NCBI GenBank assembly: GCA_050949825.1
Contig: JBMNGL010000007.1
Location: 186,001-250,000 of the forward strand
Origin: DTU019 sp050949825
GTDB taxonomy: Bacteria > Bacillota > Syntrophomonadia > Syntrophomonadales > Syntrophomonadaceae
Reading direction: 5' to 3'
DNA length: 64,000 nt
Under the pieces are notes generated by a model, which saw nothing but the letters and a program-made list of their open reading frames with translations, was not told the origin of the DNA and searched no databases. This document shows, piece after piece, positions 1 to 7,853 of this stretch (the first letter of the stretch is position 1; each line of letters starts with the position of its first letter). Both the position numbers and the translations under genes were made by a program.

Positions 1-165
1 TTTGGCTATCATGTTATCAAGGCCAACGGCAAGCAAGCAGCAGGGGTCATACCGTTTGCCGAGGTTAAAGCAGAGATAATCCAACAACTGCAAGACCAGG
101 CAGTGGGAACCTATTTGGATCAACTGTACCAGCAGGCCCAAATCAACGACTTGCGCAAAAAGTGA
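1..165 (+). CDS. PpiC-type peptidyl-prolyl isomerase/foldase, C-terminal end (partial)
   Basis: Only the last 54 residues are inside the window, read in frame 1 to a TGA stop. They begin GYHVIKANGK and continue with AAGVIPFAEVKAEI, which resembles the end of a parvulin (PpiC/PrsA/SurA) domain followed by the C-terminal helix of secreted foldases. Members of this family catalyse proline isomerisation during folding of exported proteins, usually as lipoproteins outside the membrane. The signal peptide and catalytic domain lie upstream of the window, so the family call rests on a short segment. A strong terminator follows directly, so this gene ends its transcription unit. Confidence 0.6.
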   Translation, partial: FGYHVIKANGKQAAGVIPFAEVKAEIIQQLQDQAVGTYLDQLYQQAQINDLRKK

Positions 166-178
166 TTCTCGTATCCAG

Positions 179-217
179 GAGTCGGGGCGGCGATTTACAC
201 GCCCCGGCTCTTTTTTT
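179..217 (+). terminator. Rho-independent terminator after the foldase gene
   Basis: Arms GAGTCGGGGCG (179-189) and CGCCCCGGCTC (200-210) pair over 11 bp with one G-T, around a 10-base loop, and are followed by seven T (211-217). It separates the foldase from the fur-feo unit. Confidence 0.92.
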
Positions 218-227
218 CCCCTGGGTC

Positions 228-255
228 TTGCCAAAAGTATCTGAAGTGGCATAAT
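228..255 (+). promoter_or_regulatory. Probable promoter of fur-feoB-feoA
   Basis: TTGCCA (228-233) and CATAAT (250-255) are spaced 16 bases apart, like a vegetative sigma-A promoter. The predicted start of transcription falls at about 262, inside the Fur box that begins at 260. A bound repressor would therefore block initiation. Confidence 0.55.
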
Positions 256-259
256 ATTT

Positions 260-278
260 AATAATGATAATTATTATC
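260..278 (+). promoter_or_regulatory. Fur box (iron-responsive operator)
   Basis: The 19 bases AATAATGATAATTATTATC match 17 of 19 positions of the classical Fur consensus palindrome. The site lies immediately downstream of the candidate -10 and 18 bases before the fur start codon. This placement predicts iron-dependent autorepression of fur and, by readthrough, of feoB and feoA. Confidence 0.85.
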
Positions 279-296
279 ACAGAGAGGAGAGGTTCT

Positions 297-728
297 ATGT
301 GTGGAGGCGACTACAGAGAAAAGCTGGCTGCCAGCAAATATAGGCTTACCGGACAAAGGGCAACTGTGTTGGAGGTGATGGTCAGGAATCGCGGCAAGCA
401 TCTCAGCGCTGATGAGGTATTGCAGCAAGCCCGCTTATTGCGGCCCAACATTGGTATAGCAACGGTCTATCGCACCCTGGATAAACTGGCCAGTATGGAA
501 GTGCTTTACAAAGGCATGTTTGACAGCGGCAAGTATCGTTACGAACTGGTCGATGATAACCAGGAACACCATCATCATCATGTAGTTTGCGTGTCCTGTG
601 GGAACATAAGCGAAATCAAGGATGATCTACTGTGTGAATTGGAACGCAATATCCGGAAACAGGGCTTTCAGATTATTGATCATGATCTAAAATTCTTTGG
701 CTACTGCCCCCGCTGCTCAAAGCCGTAA
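297..728 (+). CDS. fur: Fur-family metal-responsive transcriptional regulator
   Basis: The 143-residue protein has the Fur layout: an N-terminal winged helix (about residues 10-80, with GIATVYRTLDKL as recognition region) and a C-terminal metal/dimer domain with a histidine run (EHHHHHVVCVSCG) and a final CPRC pair, together giving two CxxC structural zinc motifs. The start is set at the ATG at 297, which has a GAGGAGAGG ribosome site. An in-frame ATG at 264 lies inside the Fur box and would leave no leader. The Fur box and the feo genes downstream point to iron as effector, although PerR- or Zur-like function cannot be excluded from sequence alone. Confidence 0.9.
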   Translation: MCGGDYREKLAASKYRLTGQRATVLEVMVRNRGKHLSADEVLQQARLLRPNIGIATVYRTLDKLASMEVLYKGMFDSGKYRYELVDDNQEHHHHHVVCVSCGNISEIKDDLLCELERNIRKQGFQIIDHDLKFFGYCPRCSKP

Positions 729-765
729 TATTAAATTCTGCTGCCAATGAGGGGAGGTGAGCATC

Positions 766-2505
766 ATGAGGGCTGTTTTCATAGGCAACCCCAATGTAGG
801 CAAGAGCGCCCTGATAAATCAATTAACCGGTTCACGCCTGCTGGTGGCCAATTACCCGGGAACATCTCACAAAATCGCCTCTGTGGAAAAGGATGGTTAT
901 CGCTTCTATGATACCCCGGGCATTTACTCGCTGCATGGCCCCGGCGAGTCGGCAGCTATTGTGCGGCAATTGTTACGTGATGGCAGCGAAATACGACTGG
1001 TTAACGTGGTAGATGCCACCAATCTAGAGCGCAACCTGGTACTGACCCTGGAAATTCTGGCTTTGGGACTGCCGACCATTGTGGTGCTAAACCAGATGGA
1101 TCGCGCCGCCAATCTAAATATCAGCATAGAACGGTACAAACTGGCACAGGAATTAGGGTGTCCGGTGATATTGCTGCCCACCCCTGATGGCAGCGGATTG
1201 AACGAATTGATGCAGTGGATCAGGCATACGTTGGTAGGCAATGACCAACCCCAACCCGCACGGGTGGATAATTATATCCTGCCCGCTGCGGATCATCAAT
1301 GCCAACATTGTACACAGGCTTGCCGGCACGATGTAATCCCGTTGGGCAAGCAGACTTATGAACGGGCTCGAACTGTTGCTGCTGCAGTTACGCACAGTGA
1401 ACCGCGTCAGGGCAAGGACCTGTTGGAGACAATACAAAAAAGCCTCGATCACCCTGTTCTGGGAACCATATTGCTGTTGTTGCTGGCGTATGGACTGTTT
1501 TATGTGATGATCACCCTTGTACATTATCTGGAGGGTCCTATTAGCGAACTGTTAGCCCCGATAAGCGGCATGCTTACTGCCTTAATTCAGCATTTGCTGC
1601 CGCCCGGTATGATAAACCAGGTATTGTCTCAAGCGGTACCGGAAGGGCTGGTAATCCCTTTTACCATTATTATGCCGGCCATGATAACAGTCAGCATTTT
1701 CATATCCGTACTGGAAGATACCGGATTACTGCCCCGCTATTCGGTGGCCTTGGAGAGGGTTACCAGCTTTATAGGTGTTTCTGGACAGGCCATCATCCCA
1801 TTAACGCTGGGGTTTGGCTGCCGCACACCGGCCATTATGGCGACCAGTCTTTTGCCCAATGCGGCGGAACGCTTTATTATTGCGACTTTGCTCAGCATTG
1901 TGGTGCCCTGTGCTGCTTCTCTGGGGGTGATGGCCGCTGTTATTGCCAAATTCCACGCTTATCTATGGGCGGTAGTAGCCGCCATGCTGGCAGTACTGCT
2001 GGGGCTCGGCTATGCATTGAGCCGCATTATGCCCCGTGAAGGTGCTTTTATTTATGAATTACCACCCCTGCGCATCCCCGCCTGGAAGGATGTCGGGCAG
2101 AAGGTTATATCGCGCTGCGGAGGCTTTTTCACTGAGGTATTGCCGCTTTTGCTGCTGATGAACATTATTTTGCGTGCCATGATGGAAACCGGTGTATTGA
2201 CACTGGTCAGTGGCCTGGAGGGAATGGCCAGGCTTTTGTTCGGTATTCCTGCTGAAGCCCTGGTCGCCGTCTTGATCACTGTTCTGCAGCGTTATCTGGC
2301 CCCTCTGGTGCTGCTCAATCTGGCTTTAACCCCCCGGGAAGCTACCATTGCCATAACCATGATCGCGCTTTCACTGCCCTGCTTGCCGGTTATGACTATA
2401 ATCACCAAGGAGATGGGATTGAAGAACTTGTTTACCATTTTGGGATTAGGGGTCTTAAGCTCGATCCTGGTAGGGGTTACTCTAAATCTGCTCTTGCCAA
2501 TATAG
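766..2505 (+). CDS. feoB: Ferrous iron transport protein B (GTPase-permease)
   Basis: FeoB carries Fe(II) across the cytoplasmic membrane. The 579-residue protein starts with a G domain: G1 GNPNVGKS (residues 7-14), G3 DTPG (49-52) and G4 NQMD (109-112). It is followed by many hydrophobic segments including LGFGCRTPAIMA, which matches the conserved gate region of FeoB. It is shorter than the roughly 770-residue enterobacterial protein. Between the two parts lies CQHCTQAC (C179, C182, C186), a feature I do not know from canonical FeoB. The ATG at 766 sits 8 bases after AGGGGAGGTG; a GTG at 757 overlaps this ribosome site. Only 37 bases separate it from fur, so co-transcription is likely. Confidence 0.93.
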   Translation: MRAVFIGNPNVGKSALINQLTGSRLLVANYPGTSHKIASVEKDGYRFYDTPGIYSLHGPGESAAIVRQLLRDGSEIRLVNVVDATNLERNLVLTLEILALGLPTIVVLNQMDRAANLNISIERYKLAQELGCPVILLPTPDGSGLNELMQWIRHTLVGNDQPQPARVDNYILPAADHQCQHCTQACRHDVIPLGKQTYERARTVAAAVTHSEPRQGKDLLETIQKSLDHPVLGTILLLLLAYGLFYVMITLVHYLEGPISELLAPISGMLTALIQHLLPPGMINQVLSQAVPEGLVIPFTIIMPAMITVSIFISVLEDTGLLPRYSVALERVTSFIGVSGQAIIPLTLGFGCRTPAIMATSLLPNAAERFIIATLLSIVVPCAASLGVMAAVIAKFHAYLWAVVAAMLAVLLGLGYALSRIMPREGAFIYELPPLRIPAWKDVGQKVISRCGGFFTEVLPLLLLMNIILRAMMETGVLTLVSGLEGMARLLFGIPAEALVAVLITVLQRYLAPLVLLNLALTPREATIAITMIALSLPCLPVMTIITKEMGLKNLFTILGLGVLSSILVGVTLNLLLPI

Positions 2506-2520
2506 GAGGAGGTATTGGAC

Positions 2521-2760
2521 TTGTCTACTTTACAAGACATGAAACCCGGGGACAATGCCCGGGTGCAAGCTATCAATAAGCATTTCAAGGGAAGCCAGCG
2601 TCTGGCACAGATGGGACTAAGCCCCGGGGCCGAAATTCAACTGCTGGCCCGTTATCCTTTGCGAGGTCCCTATCTGGTTATGGTGGGCAACAATCGCATT
2701 GCTATAGACTATCATCTCACCAGTGCAGTTGAAGTCAATACCATCCCCGGACAACCTTGA
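2521..2760 (+). CDS. feoA: Ferrous iron transport protein A (SH3-like)
   Basis: A 79-residue FeoA-type SH3-like protein, with typical phrases such as LAQMGLSPGAEIQLLARYPL and GPYLVMVGNNRIAI. FeoA is a small cytosolic partner thought to modulate FeoB. The TTG at 2521 lies 7 bases after AGGAGGAGGT; an earlier TTG at 2515 is too close to that site. It follows feoB by 15 bases. The order feoB-feoA is the reverse of the common feoA-feoB arrangement. Confidence 0.9.
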   Translation: MSTLQDMKPGDNARVQAINKHFKGSQRLAQMGLSPGAEIQLLARYPLRGPYLVMVGNNRIAIDYHLTSAVEVNTIPGQP

Positions 2761-2864
2761 ACTGACCGCAGTTGGAGTGCTGTTTCGGTTTGGTTGGACT
2801 CATAACCAGCAGTTATGCTAATATATACTCATAATCCTATCAACCCATCAGGGAGGTTAAAATA

Positions 2865-3614
2865 ATGCTCAGGTTAATCGATTTGTCCATGGTGGTTGCA
2901 AGTGAACAGGGTGAAAATCGCGAAATCATTCGCGGCATCAATGTCGAGTTTGAGGCCGGCAAGGTATATGGCATCACCGGGCCTAATGGAGGCGGCAAGA
3001 CCTCTCTGGCCAAGCTGATCATGGGAATATATCTGCCCAGCCAGGGAAGCATTTATCTGCAAGACCAGGACATTACCAGCCTTAGTATCAGTGAGCGGGC
3101 GCAGCGGGGGATTATTTATGCCTTTCAGCAACCACCGCGCTTTAAGGGCCTGACCGTTAAAGACCTGATAAACATTGCCCGCCCGGGGATTGATAACCTG
3201 CACCTGCGTAGCACCTTGCGCGATGTGGGTTTGTGCCCTGAAGATTATTTGGATCGGGATGTAGGACCGGGCTTGAGCGGCGGTGAAATGAAACGGATTG
3301 AAATGGCGCAGACCCTGGCCCGGGATGCGGTCATTAGCATTATGGATGAACCGGAAGCAGGGGTTGATCTTTGGACTATTCAGAAGCTTATTGCAGTTAT
3401 TGTGGGTCGGTATAAAAAGAACCCCAAACTGACTACGATAATTATTACCCATAATGAGAATATGCTGCATATCTGCGATGAAATACTGGTTATAGAGAGC
3501 GGACTGCTCACCAATCGCGGCACCCCGGAAGAGATCTGGCCGTTGATTAAAGATGAGATTGAGTGCAAAATGAAGAATCAATGCAGTGGGGATATAGCCT
3601 ATGCAATTAGATGA
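2865..3614 (+). CDS. sufC: SUF-system ABC ATPase SufC (minimal SufCB/SmsC type)
   Basis: SufC is the soluble ABC ATPase that drives conformational change in the SufB scaffold during Fe-S cluster assembly. The 249-residue protein has a Walker A at residues 38-46 (GPNGGGKT), the signature LSGGE (137-141) and a Walker B ending in MDEPEAGVD (about 160-168). It overlaps sufB by 14 bases, implying translational coupling. No sufS, sufU or sufD is adjacent, as in the two-gene SufCB systems of many anaerobes and archaea. The ribosome site is GGGAGG before the ATG at 2865. Confidence 0.88.
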   Translation: MLRLIDLSMVVASEQGENREIIRGINVEFEAGKVYGITGPNGGGKTSLAKLIMGIYLPSQGSIYLQDQDITSLSISERAQRGIIYAFQQPPRFKGLTVKDLINIARPGIDNLHLRSTLRDVGLCPEDYLDRDVGPGLSGGEMKRIEMAQTLARDAVISIMDEPEAGVDLWTIQKLIAVIVGRYKKNPKLTTIIITHNENMLHICDEILVIESGLLTNRGTPEEIWPLIKDEIECKMKNQCSGDIAYAIR

Positions 3615-4524
3615 AATCAAGACCAGTTTACTGAAAACCATAGCCGACCTTAACGCAGTGCCCGGGGGCGCCGTCAATATTCGTGTTGATGGTATCCCGG
3701 CCTTGCGGCATTCCACCCCAACCGTGCGCATTACTCCCAAGGAGGACAAGCCCGGTTTTGATCTGGAGGTGGCGGCGGGGGTAAAAGGGGAGACAGTGCA
3801 TGTGCCGGTGATTCTCACCCAGGCCGGCCTCAAGGATACAGTATATAATTCCTTTATTATTGGAGAGGACGCCGAGGTAACCATTATTGCAGGCTGCGGC
3901 ATTCATAATGCCGGCCACATGAACACACAGCACGATGGCATCCATGAGTTTATACTCCATCCCCGCAGCAAATTAAGATATGTGGAAAAGCATTATGGAG
4001 AAGGGAGCGGGGCGGGAAAAAAGATTCTCAACCCTACCACCACAGTTCATGTGGCTCCAGGTGCCAGTATAGAAATGGAAATGGTGCAGATTGCCGGGGT
4101 CGATGATACGCACCGGGTTACCACCGTTTATATAGAGGAAAAAGGCTATGTCAAGATGATTGAACGCCTGCTCACCCATGGGCAGCAGCATGCCGAATCC
4201 GATGTAGAGATGCATATTGAAGGCAAGCATGGCAGCGGGCAGGTTTTATCCCGATCTGTTGCCAAAGAGGATTCGGAGCAGGTATTTCGCGCCTCTCTGA
4301 TTGGGAAAACCGATTGTACCGGGCATGTGGAGTGCGATTCCATTATCATGGGCAATTCCAGAATAAAATCTATTCCCCAATTGGTTGCGGAGAGTGCCGA
4401 TGCGGTATTAACCCATGAGGCAGCTATTGGAAGGATTGCCGGTGAACAATTGATTAAACTGATGTCCCTGGGACTTACCGAACAGCAGGCGGTAGATACC
4501 ATCATTGAAGGTTTTTTGCGCTAA
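3601..4524 (+). CDS. sufB: SUF scaffold protein SufB/SufD-like (SmsB type)
   Basis: The 307-residue protein is a SufB/SufD-family beta-helix protein, shorter than E. coli SufB (495) and lacking its long N-terminal region. Recognisable family parts are AEVTIIAGCGIHNAGH in the middle and the C-terminal LVAESADAVLTHEAAIGRI. In two-gene systems a homodimer of this protein with SufC is thought to be the scaffold for Fe-S assembly. Many Fe-S enzymes in this window (radical SAM proteins, IspH, ferredoxin, the EMO oxidoreductase) would depend on such a system. Confidence 0.85.
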   Translation: MQLDEIKTSLLKTIADLNAVPGGAVNIRVDGIPALRHSTPTVRITPKEDKPGFDLEVAAGVKGETVHVPVILTQAGLKDTVYNSFIIGEDAEVTIIAGCGIHNAGHMNTQHDGIHEFILHPRSKLRYVEKHYGEGSGAGKKILNPTTTVHVAPGASIEMEMVQIAGVDDTHRVTTVYIEEKGYVKMIERLLTHGQQHAESDVEMHIEGKHGSGQVLSRSVAKEDSEQVFRASLIGKTDCTGHVECDSIIMGNSRIKSIPQLVAESADAVLTHEAAIGRIAGEQLIKLMSLGLTEQQAVDTIIEGFLR

Positions 4525-4561
4525 GTGTCTCTCCCGTATTTGATCACAGGTTGGTGTACGT

Positions 4562-5449
4562 ATGAATCTGAATCTCCTCAAAACCTATGTAAAAGTCGTC
4601 GAAACCCAGAATCTGTCCAAGACTGCGGCTGAGTTTGGTTTATCCCAACCGGCAGTGACCAAGCAGATTCAATCCCTGGAAGATACCTATGGGGTTTTAC
4701 TATTGGAAAGGTCGGGGCGACGCTTAAAAACCACGGAAGCGGGAGAGATCCTGTATCAATGTGCCCGGGAGATCATCAAGGCTATGGACAAGACCGAGAA
4801 GGCCATGGAGGAAGTTATCGATGGACGCAAAGGCACGTTGTATATTGGCGCCAGCACTATTCCCGGCCAGTATATATTGCCGCGCCTGCTGAAAGACTTC
4901 AAAGACTGCTACCCCAGTGTCACCCTGACCATGGATATCGCCGATACTGACAAGGTGATTAATCTGGTGGCTGACCGGGTTTTAGATTTGGGCATTGTAG
5001 GCGGGTGGTCCAACATTCGCAAAATTGAAGGTTTCCCCTGGTTGGAGGATGAGCTCGTGGTAGTAGTTCCAGCCGACCATCGCCTGTCTCATGCCAAACA
5101 GGTGCTGCTTCCGGACCTCATCACGGAACGCTGGATATTCAGGGAAAAGGGCTCCGGGACCAGGAAAGCCGTCGAAGAGATGCTGGCATCGTGCGGCATT
5201 AAAAAAGAAGACCTCAGTATATCGATGGAAGCAGGCAGCACGGAAGCGGTTCTGGCTGCGGTTGACTCCGGCATGGGTATTTCTATTGTCTCCTCCTGGG
5301 CCATAAAGAGGCTTACATCGGCTAGAATTAGGACTTTGGGTATTGCAGAAGCTTGTAGCAAGCGCCATTTCTATGTTATCTATCCGCGGCAGAAGTCGCG
5401 GCGCAAGTCGGTTAAGGCATTTTTGGAATATATGAAAAAGTGGGGATAG
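4562..5449 (+). CDS. LysR-family transcriptional regulator
   Basis: A 295-residue LysR-type regulator: winged HTH at residues 1-60 (NLSKTAAEFGLSQPAVTKQI), then a periplasmic-binding-protein-like effector domain from about residue 90 (TLYIGASTIPGQYILPRLL). It resembles CysL/YeiE-like members, but the effector cannot be read from the sequence. Genes on both sides run in the same direction, so the usual divergent-target rule does not help. It is followed by a terminator. Confidence 0.88.
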   Translation: MNLNLLKTYVKVVETQNLSKTAAEFGLSQPAVTKQIQSLEDTYGVLLLERSGRRLKTTEAGEILYQCAREIIKAMDKTEKAMEEVIDGRKGTLYIGASTIPGQYILPRLLKDFKDCYPSVTLTMDIADTDKVINLVADRVLDLGIVGGWSNIRKIEGFPWLEDELVVVVPADHRLSHAKQVLLPDLITERWIFREKGSGTRKAVEEMLASCGIKKEDLSISMEAGSTEAVLAAVDSGMGISIVSSWAIKRLTSARIRTLGIAEACSKRHFYVIYPRQKSRRKSVKAFLEYMKKWG

Positions 5450-5456
5450 ATTGCTT

Positions 5457-5482
5457 AAGCCCGGTGTAAGCCGGGCTTTTCT
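5457..5482 (+). terminator. Rho-independent terminator after the LysR gene
   Basis: AAGCCCGG (5457-5464) pairs with CCGGGCTT (5471-5478), followed by TTCTCTT. It separates the LysR gene from the polyamine operon. Confidence 0.8.
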
Positions 5483-5503
5483 CTTGGTGCCATAGAAAGT
5501 GGT

Positions 5504-5531
5504 TTGATTTTAAGATCCGTTTGGATATAAT
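5504..5531 (+). promoter_or_regulatory. Promoter of the polyamine operon
   Basis: TTGATT (5504-5509) and a perfect TATAAT (5526-5531) are 16 bases apart, 36 bases before the start codon of the arginine decarboxylase. The short leader leaves no room for a riboswitch. Confidence 0.75.
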
Positions 5532-5566
5532 ATACCTGTTGCCAATAAATATGGGGAGGTCCGATA

Positions 5567-6028
5567 ATGCTTCCATTGCCCAAAAAATACTTTTTGACAG
5601 CCGCTGCCGCAGAAGGCACAACAGAGCTAACTGCTTTTGACGGTGCGCTGCTGAAAGCCCGGGTTGGGAATACTAATCTCTTGAAAGTAAGCAGCATACT
5701 TCCGCCGGGCTGCCAATATGACCCGGAGTTGATTATACCGGAGGGGTCCTTACTGCCCATCGCCTATGGCACCATTACTTGTACCGAGCCCGGGGTGAAA
5801 ATTGCCGCAGCGGTAGCGGTCGGCATTCAAAAAGGAGATCGTTTTGGCGTCATCATGGAATATGAAGGCCATTGCAGCCAGGCGGAAGCAGAGGCCATGG
5901 TGGTGCAGATGGTCAAGGAAGCCTTTACGATAAGAAATCTGGAGCTTGCAGAAATTAAGGTTGCTGCTACTGAGCATGTGGTTGAAAAGATCGGTTGTGC
6001 CTTCGCTGCGGTTCCTTTGTGGTATTAA
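5567..6028 (+). CDS. pdaD: Pyruvoyl-dependent arginine decarboxylase
   Basis: The enzyme decarboxylates arginine to agmatine using a pyruvoyl group made by self-cleavage. The 153-residue length and the site LLKVSSILPPG (Ser42-Ser43) match the PvlArgDC family, in which the chain is cut between the two serines to give a small beta and a larger alpha subunit. This family was first described in archaea and is found in some bacteria in place of the PLP-dependent SpeA. It is the first gene of the run with speE and speB. The ribosome site is GGGGAGG before the ATG at 5567. Confidence 0.92.
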   Translation: MLPLPKKYFLTAAAAEGTTELTAFDGALLKARVGNTNLLKVSSILPPGCQYDPELIIPEGSLLPIAYGTITCTEPGVKIAAAVAVGIQKGDRFGVIMEYEGHCSQAEAEAMVVQMVKEAFTIRNLELAEIKVAATEHVVEKIGCAFAAVPLWY

Positions 6029-6085
6029 CGGCAACCGCAAGTGGAATAGCTAGGGGTCAAAACTTTATGGTTAGGAGGATTTTCT

Positions 6086-6910
6086 TTGGATCTCTGGGTA
6101 ACCGAATATCAGACTCCCGCGTTGGGGCTTAGCTGCAAGGCCACACAAACCTTGCGGGCGGAACAGACCCTTTTTCAGCATCTCGCCGTGGTTGAAACAG
6201 AGCAATTCGGCAGGATGCTGCTTTTGGATGGCATGATTCAGACCACAGAAAAGGATGAATGGGTCTATCATGAAATGATTACGCTGGTGGCCTTGAATGC
6301 ACATCCCCAACCAGAACAGGTATTGATTATCGGTGGTGGTGATGGCGGCACCCTGCGTGAGGTGGTGCGGCATCCGGGGGTGAAAAAAGGCCTTCTGGTG
6401 GAGATTGATGAACGGGTTGTACAGGCCTCCCGTGATTATTTCCCGAACCTGAGCACTGCGTTTAGCGATCCTAAAGCCGAAGTGATGATAGCAGATGGGA
6501 TCGAGTATATCAAAAAGAACCACGACCGCTTTGACGTGGTTATTGTAGACTCTACCGAACCTGTTGGCCCTGCGGTGCAGCTCTTTTCTCCACAGTTTTA
6601 TAAAGATGTATTTGCGGCGCTGAAAGAAGATGGCCTTTTGGTTGTTCAGAGTGAATCGCCCTTTTTTAATGCTGAGGTTATCAAAATGGCCTATCATGGG
6701 ATTCAACAGGCCTTTCCCATAACTGCATTGTATCTGGCCAGCATCCCCACCTACCCCAGCGGTTTGTGGAGTTTCACCATCGGTTCCAAGCGCTATGACC
6801 CGCGCCGCCCCATAACCGAATATCAGGAAGGATTGAAATACTATAATCCCCTGGTGCACCAGGCTTCTTTTCAGTTGCCTGGCTTTGTGCGTCAGATTAT
6901 TGAGGAATAA
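6086..6910 (+). CDS. speE: Spermidine synthase (aminopropyltransferase)
   Basis: Transfers an aminopropyl group from decarboxylated AdoMet to putrescine. The 274-residue protein has the nucleotide-binding GGGDGG (residues 83-88), the acidic VEIDERVV (105-112) and the catalytic DSTEPVGP (155-162). The start is a TTG at 6086 with GGTTAGGAGG upstream. It ends 2 bases before speB. Its aminopropyl donor would come from SpeH, whose gene lies at 11190. Confidence 0.95.
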   Translation: MDLWVTEYQTPALGLSCKATQTLRAEQTLFQHLAVVETEQFGRMLLLDGMIQTTEKDEWVYHEMITLVALNAHPQPEQVLIIGGGDGGTLREVVRHPGVKKGLLVEIDERVVQASRDYFPNLSTAFSDPKAEVMIADGIEYIKKNHDRFDVVIVDSTEPVGPAVQLFSPQFYKDVFAALKEDGLLVVQSESPFFNAEVIKMAYHGIQQAFPITALYLASIPTYPSGLWSFTIGSKRYDPRRPITEYQEGLKYYNPLVHQASFQLPGFVRQIIEE

Positions 6911-6912
6911 AT

Positions 6913-7779
6913 ATGCGTAACCACCATTTGCCCTGGTTGGAAAAGAATTTTGGCTTTATGGGGAACAACCCCGATTATCAAGCCTGCTCCAAGGTGATTC
7001 TGGGATTGCCGATGGATTCTACCACCAGTTTCAGGCCGGGTACGCGTCTGGCACCGGCCCGCATACGCGCGGTTTCAGAAGGTATAGAAGAATACAGCGT
7101 CTATCAGCGACGTTCGCTTGTAGATATTGATTTTTATGATGGCGGCGATATTCTTATTCCCTTAGGCAATATAACGGAAAGCCTCAATCGTATTGAACAA
7201 ACGGCAGCCTCTATCCTGCAGCAAGGCAAAAAGACCTTTTGTATGGGAGGAGAACACCTGGTATCGCTGCCGGTTATAAAGGCCTATCATCGTTATTATC
7301 CCGATCTGGCAGTGGTGCAGATGGATGCGCATGCTGATTTAAGGGCAGAGTACCTGGGTGAAGAACTGTCTCATGCCACGGTGATGCGCCATGTGGTGGA
7401 AACCATTGGCGAGGGGCGGCTTTTTCAACTGGGAATACGCTCGGCCACCGAGGATGAGCTCGCTTTTGCGGAGGTTAAAACTCGGCTCTATCTGGATCAG
7501 TTATTAGACGCAGCCAACGCTGTGAAGCAGCAGATTCAAAGCCGCCCGGTATACATCACGGTTGATATCGATGTACTGGATCCCGCCTTTGCGCCTGGCA
7601 CCGGCACCCCTGAGGCCGGTGGATTTTCTTCGCGAGAACTATTGCAAACCCTGCACTCCCTGGCGGAACTTGATGTGGTGGGATTTGACCTGGTGGAGAT
7701 TTCGCCTCCCTATGAGAAAGGCGACAACACCTCCATTTTAGGAGCCAAATTGATGCGCGAAGCCCTGCTGGCCTTTTGA
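6913..7779 (+). CDS. speB: Agmatinase (agmatine ureohydrolase)
   Basis: Hydrolyses agmatine to putrescine and urea with a binuclear Mn centre. All family metal motifs are visible in the 288-residue protein: GGEH (112-115), DAHADLR (138-144) and DIDVLDPAFAPGTGTPE near residue 220. It lies directly after speE and ends before a palindromic terminator. With the upstream decarboxylase it forms the arginine-agmatine-putrescine branch. Confidence 0.95.
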   Translation: MRNHHLPWLEKNFGFMGNNPDYQACSKVILGLPMDSTTSFRPGTRLAPARIRAVSEGIEEYSVYQRRSLVDIDFYDGGDILIPLGNITESLNRIEQTAASILQQGKKTFCMGGEHLVSLPVIKAYHRYYPDLAVVQMDAHADLRAEYLGEELSHATVMRHVVETIGEGRLFQLGIRSATEDELAFAEVKTRLYLDQLLDAANAVKQQIQSRPVYITVDIDVLDPAFAPGTGTPEAGGFSSRELLQTLHSLAELDVVGFDLVEISPPYEKGDNTSILGAKLMREALLAF

Positions 7780-7805
7780 GAAACGGGTACTCGTGGGCCA
7801 ACACA

Positions 7806-7848
7806 GGGCCAGGGGGACGGTGACTTTGACTCACCGTCCCCCTGGCCC
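7806..7848. repeat. Palindromic repeat element, likely bidirectional terminator
   Basis: Two perfect 18-base arms (7806-7823 and 7831-7848, GGGCCAGGGGGACGGTGA and its complement) surround the 7-base loop CTTTGAC. It lies between the convergent speB and the minus-strand gene that ends at 7854. Bases 7810-7833 are identical to 41835-41858 in a second convergent intergenic hairpin, so this is a dispersed element. No clear T-run follows on the plus side. Confidence 0.8.
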
Positions 7849-7853
7849 CTCAT

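Noticed and set aside
264..299. Upstream ATG that would extend fur by 11 residues
   Set aside because: It lies inside the Fur box at the transcription start and lacks a ribosome site.
2874..3902. Long open frame (342 codons) on the minus strand
   Set aside because: It is antisense to sufC and sufB, has no ribosome site and no family features.
6071..6859. 262-codon minus-strand open frame
   Set aside because: Antisense to speE; no start signal.
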